Shown: positions 1 through 7,275 of the stretch, piece by piece | Numbering within the stretch: the stretch's first letter is position 1 | How the letters are laid out: the number at the start of each line of letters is the position of its first letter | NCBI GenBank assembly: GCA_910585875.1 | Contig: CAJUIK010000004.1 | Coordinates: 15,311-75,311 of the forward strand | DNA: 60,001 nucleotides | Reading direction: 5' to 3' | From: an uncultured Eubacteriales bacterium | GTDB lineage: Bacteria; Bacillota; Clostridia; Oscillospirales; Butyricicoccaceae | Notes under the pieces: generated by a model | Seen by the model: only the letters and a program-made list of their open reading frames with translations | What the model was told of the DNA's origin: nothing | Database searches by the model: none | Translations under genes and position numbers: made by a program

Positions 1-1100
1 CGCCAGACCTGTTTGAAATGGGGCGTGGTTATTTTTTCCACATTCTCGCTGATTTTGATTTTAGGGATGATGGCGCCTTGATCGTCTTCAATGGCCGTTA
101 ACTTGTAGACGCCGCCGAAAATCGGGGCGCTGCGGGAGGTAATCAGCCGTTCGCCGATGCCGAAAGTATCGATTTGAGCGCCCTGCAAAATCAGGTCCCG
201 AATTAGGAATTCGTCCATAGAGTTGGAAACCACGATTTTGCAGTCAGCCAGGCCCTCTTCGTCCAGCTTGGCTCGGATTTTCTTGCTCACATAGGCGATA
301 TCGCCGCTGTCGATGCGCACGCCTTTTAGACGGCAGCCCATGGGCTCCAGCACTTCCTTGGCCACCCGAATGGCGTTGGGCAGGCCGTGTTTCATCACGC
401 TGTAGGTGTCGATGAGCAGAGTGCAGTCCTGGGGATAGATTTCAGCATAGGTCTTAAAGGCTTCGTATTCGCTGCTGAACATCTGTACCCAGCTGTGGGC
501 CATGGTGCCGGCGGCGGGCACGCCGTAATCCCGGTCGGTCATCACGCAGGCCGTGCCGGCGCAGCCGCCGATATAGGCGGCCCGGGCGCCCAGCACGGCG
601 CCGTCCGCCCCCTGGGCCCGGCGAGAGCCGAATTCCAAAACCGTCCGGCCGGCGGCGGCCCGGACCATCCGGTTGGCTTTGGTGGCGATGAGGCTCTGGT
701 GATTGATCGTCAGCAACACCATGGTTTCGATAAACTGAGCTTGGGCCACCGGGCCCCGCACCACTACGATGGGCTCGCCGGGGAAGATGGGCATCCCTTC
801 TTCCACGCACCATACGTCGCAGGAAAATTGGAACTCCGCCAGATAGTCCAAAAACTCCTGGCAGAAGCAGCCCTTGCTTTTCAGGTAATCGATATCCTCC
901 GGGCGGAAGTGGAGGTTGCTCAGATAATCCACCAGCTGCTCCACGCCGGCCATAACGGAGTAGCCGGCGTTATCCGGCACGTTGCGGTAGAACATATCGA
1001 AGTAGGCGACGGTATCGCCCACGCCTTTCTTGTAATAGCCGTTGGCCATGGTAAATTCATAAAAATCGGTGAGCATGGTCAAGTTTTTGTTCAGATTCAA
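1..1100 (-). CDS. pncB: Nicotinate phosphoribosyltransferase (C-terminus beyond left edge)
   Basis: Converts nicotinate and PRPP to nicotinate mononucleotide in the NAD salvage pathway (cytosolic). The visible 366 codons begin MNLNKNLTMLTDFYEFTMAN, the typical family N-terminus, and contain LEFGSRRAQG and GTMAHSWVQMF; in the family the histidine of the AHSW segment is phosphorylated during catalysis. The C-terminal part lies outside the window. I chose the TTG at 1100-1098 because AGGTGG (1111-1106) sits 5 nt before it; an in-frame ATG at 1115 has no ribosome binding site. It is transcribed alone, divergently from the ROK regulator, from a near-consensus promoter. Confidence 0.93.
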   Translation of the reverse strand, partial: MNLNKNLTMLTDFYEFTMANGYYKKGVGDTVAYFDMFYRNVPDNAGYSVMAGVEQLVDYLSNLHFRPEDIDYLKSKGCFCQEFLDYLAEFQFSCDVWCVEEGMPIFPGEPIVVVRGPVAQAQFIETMVLLTINHQSLIATKANRMVRAAAGRTVLEFGSRRAQGADGAVLGARAAYIGGCAGTACVMTDRDYGVPAAGTMAHSWVQMFSSEYEAFKTYAEIYPQDCTLLIDTYSVMKHGLPNAIRVAKEVLEPMGCRLKGVRIDSGDIAYVSKKIRAKLDEEGLADCKIVVSNSMDEFLIRDLILQGAQIDTFGIGERLITSRSAPIFGGVYKLTAIEDDQGAIIPKIKISENVEKITTPHFKQVW

Positions 1101-1192
1101 AAAAACCACCTGCATTTCGTCAAAGTTTTAACGTTTTTACCTCAAAAACAAGGCAAAACGTCGTTTTTTATAGGGGATTTTTGCTTATCTCT

Positions 1193-1221
1193 ATCATATC
1201 CATTTCTGCTCCAAGTGTCAA
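1193..1221 (-). promoter_or_regulatory. Promoter of pncB
   Basis: On the minus strand TTGACA (1221-1216), 17 bp, TATGAT (1198-1193). It gives a leader of about 85 nt to the TTG start. The leader is AT-rich with a short ACGTTTT-type inverted repeat but no recognised riboswitch. Confidence 0.75.
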
Positions 1222-1330
1222 GCCGCCTTGGAAGACTGCCGCAGGATGGAAACGGTAAAATAATACAAGATGAAGCCAGGAGCAGGGGAGAAAATTTTTC
1301 CGTGTTCCGGCGCCTTGTGTAAAAAACATC

Positions 1331-1359
1331 TTGACGGCGAGAGAAATGAACTATAAAAT
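1331..1359 (+). promoter_or_regulatory. Promoter of ROK regulator gene
   Basis: TTGACG (1331-1336), 17 bp, TAAAAT (1354-1359), about 55 nt before the start codon. Together with the divergent pncB promoter and leader it accounts for the 318-bp gap 1101-1418. Confidence 0.65.
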
Positions 1360-1418
1360 GACAGGGATATTCATTTGCAGCAGGGGACTCGGGGAGAAAA
1401 CGCAAAGGGGGAGGATTC

Positions 1419-2564
1419 ATGAACAGCAACACTGGCAGCCTGGAGCTGATCAAGCGCATCAACCGTCAGCTGATATTGGAAAAAATCAAACAAGAACAGC
1501 CTGTCAGCCGGGCTTGGCTGGCCCGGGAGCTGGCGCTGAGCAAAACCACAGTAAGCGCTATTTGCGACGAGCTGCTGGCCAACCGGATGATTGTGGATTT
1601 GGGAGAAAAAGGGCCGGCAAAGGGCAGCGGCCGCCCGGCGAAAATGCTGGGCTTTAATCCGCGTTCCGCCTATGGTTTGGGCGTCGACCTGCATCCGAAC
1701 AGGGCTTTGGCCGTGGCCACCGACCTGGAGGGGGGCGTGCTGTACCGCATACTGGCGCCCGCTTCCGACAAACCGGAGCAAATCGCCGCCCTGGCCTGGC
1801 GCTGCGCCCGGGAGGCCGGCGTCCCGATGGAAGACGTGGCGGCTTTGGGCGTCAGCGTGCCCGGCACGGTGGATAAAAAGGGGGCGGTGGTGCGGGCCAA
1901 CAGCCTGAGCTGGCAGAATTACGACCTACAGGCCGCCTTGGAACAACGGCTGCCCTGCCGGATTGCGGTGAACAACGAGGCCAACTGCGCCGCTTTGGGC
2001 GAACGATGGCGGGGCGCCGCCATGCAGAAAGACAACCTGCTCTATATCGCCTTAGGCGAAGGGGTGGGCGGCGCCGTCATTTCCGAGGGCAATTTGATTT
2101 ACGGCGCCTGTAGCCGGGCGGGAGAGATCGGGTACCTGATCAGCGAGGCAGAAGCGGCCCAGGGGCTGCGCAACGAGCTGGGCAAGCCCGGGGTTTTTGA
2201 ACGCAAGCTGATGGGGCTGCTACAGGGGGGCGGCCTGGGGCCGGAGCAAACTGTGGCCGCCTATGTGCGGGGAGAAGAGCCGGCCAACAGCATGATTCAG
2301 CAGTTTGTCCAGCATCTGTCCTGGGCCATCGCCAACCTGGTCTGTCTGATCAATCCAGAGATTGTGGTGGTGGGCGGGGCCGCCGCCCAGCATCTGGGCC
2401 CAGTGCTGCCCGCCATTCGGGCGGTGGCGAGCAGTTTGACGCCGGTGCGGGCCCAGGTGACGCTGGGCGTCCTGGGGCCTTGGGCCTCGGCAATCGGCGC
2501 CGTGGCCGGCGCTTTGGGCGGCTCCGCAGCCGCCCGCTCTGAGAAATCTCTGGTGGGGGCGTAA
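1419..2564 (+). CDS. ROK family transcriptional regulator (NagC/XylR type)
   Basis: Probable sugar-responsive repressor. Residues 8-60 form a winged helix-turn-helix (ARELALSKTTVSAICDELL), followed by the two-lobed ROK fold with LGVSVPGTVD (143-152) and NNEANCAALGE (185-195). The usual ROK zinc site (CxCGxxGC after GEIGH) is absent: after AGEIGYLI (234-241) comes EAEAAQGLRNELGKPG with no cysteines, and the kinase catalytic Asp position is Glu in NNEAN. Family knowledge says this combination fits a DNA-binding regulator without sugar-kinase activity. RBS GGGGGAGG lies just upstream. Its target is not evident from neighbours. Confidence 0.88.
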   Translation: MNSNTGSLELIKRINRQLILEKIKQEQPVSRAWLARELALSKTTVSAICDELLANRMIVDLGEKGPAKGSGRPAKMLGFNPRSAYGLGVDLHPNRALAVATDLEGGVLYRILAPASDKPEQIAALAWRCAREAGVPMEDVAALGVSVPGTVDKKGAVVRANSLSWQNYDLQAALEQRLPCRIAVNNEANCAALGERWRGAAMQKDNLLYIALGEGVGGAVISEGNLIYGACSRAGEIGYLISEAEAAQGLRNELGKPGVFERKLMGLLQGGGLGPEQTVAAYVRGEEPANSMIQQFVQHLSWAIANLVCLINPEIVVVGGAAAQHLGPVLPAIRAVASSLTPVRAQVTLGVLGPWASAIGAVAGALGGSAAARSEKSLVGA

Positions 2565-2565
2565 G

Positions 2566-2733
2566 GAGGCATATCGCCTGTCTTCTGAACATTGGAGCGT
2601 CTTCCTCCAGGCGGGGGAGCAGATGAATTTCATGGATATGCTCCGTTACCTGCTCATCGGCTCGGGCAACGACGCCGCCAACGCCCTGGCCGAATATGTG
2701 GCCGGCTCCAACGAGGCCTTTGCCGAGCTAATG
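2566..2733 (+). pseudogene. Internal fragment of a D-alanyl-D-alanine carboxypeptidase (peptidase S11)
   Basis: The frame starting at GAG 2566 reads EAYRLSSEHWSVFLQAGEQM and then MLRYLLIGSGNDAANALAEY (from about 2635), ending FAELM. It matches the middle of DacF-type penicillin-binding proteins, including the SGN active-site motif. The upstream SxxK serine-lysine motif and the downstream KTG motif are missing, so it cannot be a working enzyme. The frame runs on to a TGA at 2761-2763 overlapping the next start codon. No inverted repeats or target duplications were seen at its borders. It looks like the debris of a deletion or recombination event between the ROK gene and the gene at 2760. Confidence 0.72.
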
Positions 2734-2759
2734 TGTTTTGCGATTAGGAGGAAAAGAGC

Positions 2760-3200
2760 ATGAAGGAAAATAAAAGCCAATCCGTCTCGGTTCATGACGG
2801 AATCTCTCCCATTATCGTCACAGAAACCCAAGAAGAGGCAAAATTTCAACGGCTTTGGAGCTATCTTGTGCCTGCTTCGGGGCGGGCCCAAACCGCTCAG
2901 GGGGAATTGATCCGCATCGCGGGCCGCGTTCAGCATGAAATGATGGACAACGGCGGCATGAATTGGGACGAGGATTTCCGAAAAATGCTGCGCGTTTTCC
3001 CTCAATACCTTCGCTTGGGCGTCGCGTTCAGCCAGGAGGATTGCCGGGCGGCAGAAGTCCTGACAGCCCTCTTGATCGAAGCTGGAGATCAGGGGCGGGC
3101 CGAAGAGTTCCTGTGCGCGGCGCTGTGCTCCTGCGCCGTCGCCTGGGTGGGGCAGAATCCACAGGTCGTAGCGCCTTTGAAAGCGGATTACAAGCGGTAA
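2760..3200 (+). CDS. Conserved hypothetical protein, 146 aa
   Basis: Soluble protein without signal peptide or membrane segment. The middle (about residues 40-80) carries TAQGELIRIAGRVQHEMMDN followed by GGMNWDEDFRKML, a pattern I associate with small conserved hypothetical proteins of Firmicutes; no function can be assigned. A good RBS (AGGAGG, about 2746) precedes the ATG. That RBS lies within the tail of the carboxypeptidase remnant. The gene ends at a strong bidirectional terminator. Confidence 0.7.
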   Translation: MKENKSQSVSVHDGISPIIVTETQEEAKFQRLWSYLVPASGRAQTAQGELIRIAGRVQHEMMDNGGMNWDEDFRKMLRVFPQYLRLGVAFSQEDCRAAEVLTALLIEAGDQGRAEEFLCAALCSCAVAWVGQNPQVVAPLKADYKR

Positions 3201-3225
3201 AAGCCGTCCGTTTTCCAGACAGACG

Positions 3226-3255
3226 AAAGCAAGCGCCTCGCGAGGCGCTTGCTTT
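3226..3255. terminator. Bidirectional intrinsic terminator
   Basis: Perfect 15-bp palindrome centred on CCTCGCGAGG with A- and T-runs on its two sides, between the convergent genes ending at 3200 and 3277. Confidence 0.8.
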
Positions 3256-3276
3256 TGCCGCACAGTAGACGACAGC

Positions 3277-4137
3277 TCAAAAAATCATAGCCAGCGTGCC
3301 GGCGGTCAAAAGAGCCAGGCCGGCCAAGGCCCGGCGGCTCAGCTTTTCATGGAGGACCAGGCAGGAAAATCCCACAGTGATCAGCACGCTCATTTTATCG
3401 ATAGGAACCACTGCGCTGGCGGGACCCTGCTGGAGGGCCCGATAATAACACAGCCAAGAAGCGCCGGTAGCCAGGCCGGATAGACAGATAAAACCCAGCT
3501 CCCTTTTGTCCAGTCCTTTCAGAGCCGGGCCCTTGCCTGTCAAAAAGACCATGGCCCAGGCCATAACCAGCACAGTCGCCGTGCGGATCGCCGTGCCCAG
3601 GTTGGACTCCACCCCCATGATGCCGATTTTGCCCAGAATGGCCGTCAGGCTGGCGAACAAGGCAGAGCCACAGGCATAGAAAAACCAAGCTCGCCCCTGG
3701 GGTTGGGCGGTCTGGACGTCTTTTTTCTCAATCATCAGCCAAACGCCCAAGGCGATCAGCGCCGCCCCCAGCCCCTTCGCCAGGCTGACGGTTTCATGCA
3801 GCAGCAGAAAGGCCAGCAGGATGGTCAGAGCGGAGCTGGATTTGTCGATGGGCGTCACTTTGTTGACGTCTCCCAGCTGAAGGGCTTTGAAATAGCACAG
3901 CCAAGAGGCCCCAGTGGCCAGGCCGGACAGCAGGAGAAACAGCAGGGTTTTGCCGCCGATTTGGCCGATTTGCCCCACAGAGCCGGCCAAAAAAGCCATC
4001 AGCCAGCAGAAAACCAACACAACCCCCGTTCGGATCGCCGTGGCGACGGTGGAATCTGTCCTCCGCACGCCGCATTTGGCCAATATCGCCGTCAACCCCG
4101 CGAACAGGGCGGAGCCCCAGGCATAGGCAATCCACAT
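3277..4137 (-). CDS. EamA/DMT family transporter with two near-identical halves
   Basis: Integral membrane protein of the drug/metabolite transporter superfamily, about ten helices in two EamA repeats (residues 1-138 and 146-286). Substrate unknown. The halves are unusually alike: both have GSALFA-LTAIL-K-G, TAIRT, LSGLATGASWLCY, PIDK-S and LHE at matching positions. Roughly half of the residues agree, far above the usual divergence of EamA repeats, which points to a recent duplication-fusion of a single-repeat (about 140 aa) protein. RBS GGAGG precedes the ATG at 4137. It is a single-gene unit with its own promoter and the shared terminator at 3226-3255. Confidence 0.88.
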   Translation of the reverse strand: MWIAYAWGSALFAGLTAILAKCGVRRTDSTVATAIRTGVVLVFCWLMAFLAGSVGQIGQIGGKTLLFLLLSGLATGASWLCYFKALQLGDVNKVTPIDKSSSALTILLAFLLLHETVSLAKGLGAALIALGVWLMIEKKDVQTAQPQGRAWFFYACGSALFASLTAILGKIGIMGVESNLGTAIRTATVLVMAWAMVFLTGKGPALKGLDKRELGFICLSGLATGASWLCYYRALQQGPASAVVPIDKMSVLITVGFSCLVLHEKLSRRALAGLALLTAGTLAMIF

Positions 4138-4244
4138 GATGCATTCCTCCTAAAAAGCGGCTGATAGAGCCGTCAAAAATGCGGGACGAACGCCGGCCGC
4201 CGGAACAGGCCCAAGCCGCGGCGTTGACGTCGCTCCTGTTTTTG

Positions 4245-4273
4245 ATGATAGCACGGTTTTGGGAGGAGCGCAA
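4245..4273 (-). promoter_or_regulatory. Promoter of EamA transporter gene
   Basis: Minus strand TTGCGC (4273-4268), 17 bp, TATCAT (4250-4245), about 110 nt upstream of the start. Confidence 0.45.
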
Positions 4274-4380
4274 GGGCGTGGATTGCTGAACAATCTCCGA
4301 ACAATACGAAGCGGCGAGGTTTTGATTTGGCGCCTCTATTGAGAGCGCGCCTTGGCGGAAAATTATGCGGTCCTCCTCCG

Positions 4381-4409
4381 TTGACTTTTTGCCCAAGGTC
4401 CGATATAAT
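4381..4409 (+). promoter_or_regulatory. Promoter of tRNA-Leu
   Basis: TTGACT (4381-4386), 17 bp, consensus TATAAT (4404-4409), 13 bp before the first tRNA base. This is the strongest-looking promoter in the window, as expected for a stable RNA. Confidence 0.85.
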
Positions 4410-4422
4410 AAATACGCGATTT

Positions 4423-4506
4423 GCGGGCATGGCGGAATTGGCAGACGCGCCAGATTTAGGTTCTGGTGTCTTCGACGTGCAGGTTCAAGTCCTGTTGCCC
4501 GCACCA
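4423..4506 (+). tRNA. tRNA-Leu, anticodon UAG
   Basis: Acceptor GCGGGCA pairs with TGCCCGC; D arm GGCGGAATTGGCAGACGC; anticodon stem CCAGA/TCTGG around TTTAGGT, giving anticodon UAG; a long variable arm (TGTCTTCGACGT) typical of leucine tRNAs; T arm GCAGG-TTCAAGT-CCTGT; CCA is encoded. Length 84 nt. Confidence 0.97.
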
Positions 4507-4523
4507 GAGCTCATGCAGGCGGG

Positions 4524-4552
4524 AGCCCCCTCGTTTGAGGGGGCTTCGTCTT
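4524..4552 (+). terminator. Terminator of tRNA-Leu
   Basis: AGCCCCCTC - GTTT - GAGGGGGCT stem-loop followed by TCGTCTTT, 18 nt after the tRNA. Confidence 0.75.
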
Positions 4553-4606
4553 TGGTGAAGGCCTGTACTGCCGCGAATGGGTACATTTGCACAAGAGGAG
4601 ATTCAG

Positions 4607-5206
4607 ATGGAAGAATTTTTTAAAGCCTTGGAGCCTATGATCCAGCGGGCTGTTCAAATCGCAATGGAGAAGATTCGCCGCGAAGCCGGCGGCGAACGCA
4701 TCTATGGCGCCGCTTTGGAGACAGACAGCGACTGTATCACGCTCTTTTTGGCAGTGAATACAGAGGAGAGCCTCCGCCGTCGGGACGAGAAGGATAGAAG
4801 CCCGAAACGATTGAAGAAACTGAAAGAATACTGGGGAGAGGAGAAGGTCCGGCAGATCGCCGACGGCTCCTTCAGTATGAATCGTTGGCTCCCGGACGAG
4901 TGGAGTTACTCCGATGGAAGCGACAGCGAACTGAACGAGATCAGCCGGTTGCTTTACGAGAAGGAATCGACGCTCTCCGATGCGGAAGGCGACGTCTACG
5001 ACCAGTTTCAGGAGCAATTTTTAGAAACTCTGATTGCTGTCTTTGAGGCGCTACGGAGGGAAGGGGTTTTCGGCCCAGAGATTACCTGTTTCGTCTCCAT
5101 GTCCGACGACGAGCGGACGCCGGAGATCGAGAAAGAGTCTGCCCGGCGTCTCAACTCCCCGGAGCTCTATGAAGCGTTTGCCCAATGGGGAACCTTTTTT
5201 GAATAG
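4607..5206 (+). CDS. DUF4303 family protein
   Basis: Acidic soluble protein of 199 aa resembling DUF4303 proteins: an N-terminal helix (MEEFFKALEPMIQRAVQIAM), a central GAALETDSDCITLFLAVNT strand region, a WLPDEWSY motif, and a C-terminal FVSMSDDE stretch. Its function is unknown; relatives often sit in polymorphic-toxin immunity or housekeeping contexts, and neither is visible here. The start is ATG 4607, preceded by AAGAGGAG; an ATG at 4577 in the same frame lacks an RBS. No promoter was seen after the tRNA terminator, so it may depend on read-through from the tRNA promoter. Confidence 0.78.
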   Translation: MEEFFKALEPMIQRAVQIAMEKIRREAGGERIYGAALETDSDCITLFLAVNTEESLRRRDEKDRSPKRLKKLKEYWGEEKVRQIADGSFSMNRWLPDEWSYSDGSDSELNEISRLLYEKESTLSDAEGDVYDQFQEQFLETLIAVFEALRREGVFGPEITCFVSMSDDERTPEIEKESARRLNSPELYEAFAQWGTFFE

Positions 5207-5223
5207 TTTGCAATAGAGAAAAA

Positions 5224-5260
5224 CCCCGCAAAATCTCAAATGATTTTGCGGGGCCTTTTT
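5224..5260. terminator. Bidirectional intrinsic terminator
   Basis: CCCCGCAAAATC / GATTTTGCGGGG 12-bp stem with CCTTTTT after it and a matching T-run on the minus strand; separates the convergent genes ending at 5206 and 5282. Confidence 0.85.
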
Positions 5261-5281
5261 CTGATTTGTTGTCGCCGGAGT

Positions 5282-6940
5282 TTATTGCTTCAGCTGGAAG
5301 CTGCTCGTCAGCTTTTTCAACAGGCCCGCCTGGGCGCTCAGCTGCTCGCTGGCGGCGGCGCTCTGCTGGGCTGTGGCGGCGTTGGTCTGCACCACGCTGG
5401 AAATCTGGCTGATTTGATCCTGCACTTGGGCGACGGAATCCGCCTGGGTTCGAGAGGCGCTGGCGATGACGCCGATGGTGTCTACAATATCCGCCGCGCC
5501 GGCCACTACGGATTTCAGCTGCTGGGCGGTTTCGTCGGCGATTCTGGCGCCCTGCTCCACCGAGGCGATGGAGCGCTCGATCAGGGCGGTGGTGGATTGA
5601 GAGGCTTCGGAACTCTTGCCCGCCAGGCTGCGGACCTCGTCGGCCACAACGGCGAAGCCCTTGCCCGCCGAACCGGCCCGGGCCGCTTCCACAGCAGCGT
5701 TCAGCGCCAGGATATTGGTCTGGAAGGCGATGTCTTCAATGGTCTTGATAATTTTGCCGATTTCGCTGGAGCTGGAGTTGATCTGCTCCATGGCTTGGAT
5801 CATCTCGCGCATTTTTTCATCGCTCTTGTGGATCTGCCGGCCCACGTCTTCTGCCTGCCGGCTGGCCCGCTGGGCGTTTTCGGCGGTCTGTCCCACCTGC
5901 TGGGAAATATCCTGAATGACAGATTCCAGCTGCTCCACGGCGCTGGCCTGCTCCACAGAGCCCTGGCTCAGGGCCTGGGCGCCGATAGACACCTGCTCTG
6001 AACCGCTGGACACCTGGTCCGCGCTGTCCACAATTTGGCTCAGGGTGTCGTTGAGGCGGGAGACGATATCTTCCAGAGAAGTCTTGATGGAGGCGAAATC
6101 GCCGATGTACTCCTTCTGGGCGCCGGCTGTCAGGTCGCCGGCGGCGATGCTCTCCAATACGGAATCGATTTCGCCGATATAGTCCCGCAGCCGCACAATG
6201 GTGTTTTCAAACACATTGGCCAGCAGGCCGATTTCGTCGTTGGAATCGATTCCTGCCGACTGGGCGCTCAGCTCGCCCCGTTCCATAGTCTGGGCCAGGG
6301 CCGTCAGCCGGCCCAAGGGAGCGGAGACAACCCGCTTTAAGTAAACGGTGAGGAAAACGATGACCAACCCGATCAGCGCGGCGCCGGCCAAGCAGGCCAG
6401 CAGCACCGTCAGATTGATTTGCCGGGTGGATTGAGCAAGAGAGACGCCGGCGAACAGCAGGCCGTCGATCTGGCCGTTGTCGTCCCGGGTGGGCAGATAG
6501 GCGCACAGATGCTGCTGCCCCAGGATATCCGCCTTGCCGATATATGATTCCCCCTGCTCCAGCACCTGGCGGGCGATGGAAGCGGACAGCTTTGTGCCCA
6601 CTGCCCGGCGGCCGTCTTGCTGGATGGTGGTATAAGCTCGTTCGTCGCCGTGGAAGATGGTGAATTCGCACCCCAGCCGCGCTTTCAGCTCATCCATCAT
6701 TTCGGTGGGGTCCTGTCCTTCGGGGTAGTTTTCCAGCTCGTAGGCCAGCAAACTGGCGTAATCTGAGCATTGGCTTTGTAATATAGTCATAGTCAGGCTG
6801 TAGAACATCCAGACGCACAGCGCCACAATGACGATAATGCAGCCGGCCAGCAGCCAGGCCACAATATTGCCCACTTTTTGGCCGATGCGCCGGCTTTTGT
6901 TTTTGGCCCCTTTTGCGAGGGGGTCGGTCAGTTGATTCAT
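5282..6940 (-). CDS. Methyl-accepting chemotaxis protein
   Basis: Membrane chemoreceptor of 552 aa. TM1 at about 25-50 (VAWLLAGCIIVIVALCVWMF), an extracellular cache-like sensor to about 180, TM2 about 185-207, a HAMP domain (to about 260) and a long coiled-coil signalling domain. The conserved hairpin tip is seen as DIAFQTNILALNAAVEAARA followed by GKGFAVVADEVRSLA, the CheA/CheW contact. There is no C-terminal CheR-binding pentapeptide. The start is ATG 6940 (GGAGGA 7 nt upstream), not the in-frame ATG at 6961. Single-gene unit; no che or flagellar genes occur nearby. The ligand is unknown. Confidence 0.94.
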   Translation of the reverse strand: MNQLTDPLAKGAKNKSRRIGQKVGNIVAWLLAGCIIVIVALCVWMFYSLTMTILQSQCSDYASLLAYELENYPEGQDPTEMMDELKARLGCEFTIFHGDERAYTTIQQDGRRAVGTKLSASIARQVLEQGESYIGKADILGQQHLCAYLPTRDDNGQIDGLLFAGVSLAQSTRQINLTVLLACLAGAALIGLVIVFLTVYLKRVVSAPLGRLTALAQTMERGELSAQSAGIDSNDEIGLLANVFENTIVRLRDYIGEIDSVLESIAAGDLTAGAQKEYIGDFASIKTSLEDIVSRLNDTLSQIVDSADQVSSGSEQVSIGAQALSQGSVEQASAVEQLESVIQDISQQVGQTAENAQRASRQAEDVGRQIHKSDEKMREMIQAMEQINSSSSEIGKIIKTIEDIAFQTNILALNAAVEAARAGSAGKGFAVVADEVRSLAGKSSEASQSTTALIERSIASVEQGARIADETAQQLKSVVAGAADIVDTIGVIASASRTQADSVAQVQDQISQISSVVQTNAATAQQSAAASEQLSAQAGLLKKLTSSFQLKQ

Positions 6941-6990
6941 TGAACATTCCTCCAATTCCATTGGTTCAGAGTCAAAGGGCTCTTGGCAAT

Positions 6991-7019
6991 ATATTAAACA
7001 GTTTCGGCGGCAATTACAA
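6991..7019 (-). promoter_or_regulatory. Promoter of the chemoreceptor gene
   Basis: Minus strand TTGTAA (7019-7014), 17 bp, TAATAT (6996-6991), about 50 nt upstream of ATG 6940. Confidence 0.5.
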
Positions 7020-7128
7020 GAGCCAATTCGGGCCCACAGCGGAGAAACGGATTAAAAAATTTTGAGCCGCCGTTTGGGGATATAACAGCATTTCCTCAAC
7101 GAGCCAGGCAAACGCAACAGGGCAGAAG

Positions 7129-7157
7129 GGAGGAGAGGGCCTTCTCTCCTCCTTTTT
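7129..7157 (+). terminator. Intrinsic terminator with no gene upstream
   Basis: GGAGGAGA - 8 nt - TCTCCTCC followed by TTTTT, then CTGCTTTTTT. It points along the plus strand inside the divergent gap 6941-7275, upstream of the AEC promoter, so it would end a plus-strand transcript starting in 7020-7128 or antisense to the chemoreceptor. The rest of the gap holds only the two divergent promoters. Confidence 0.6.
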
Positions 7158-7189
7158 CTGCTTTTTTGCGGGAAAAGGCTTTCCGGCCC

Positions 7190-7218
7190 TTGACGCCGCA
7201 GGCGGATGGAGATAAAAT
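7190..7218 (+). promoter_or_regulatory. Promoter of AEC transporter gene
   Basis: TTGACG (7190-7195), 17 bp, TAAAAT (7213-7218): the same hexamers and spacing as the ROK promoter at 1331. Confidence 0.65.
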
Positions 7219-7275
7219 TTTTGAGGCTTGTTTGCCGGAAACGAGACGTTGAAAAAACGAAAGAGGGGATTTTTT

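Noticed and set aside
2560..2770. Insertion-sequence footprint around the carboxypeptidase remnant
   Set aside because: No terminal inverted repeats, target duplication or transposase fragment was seen.
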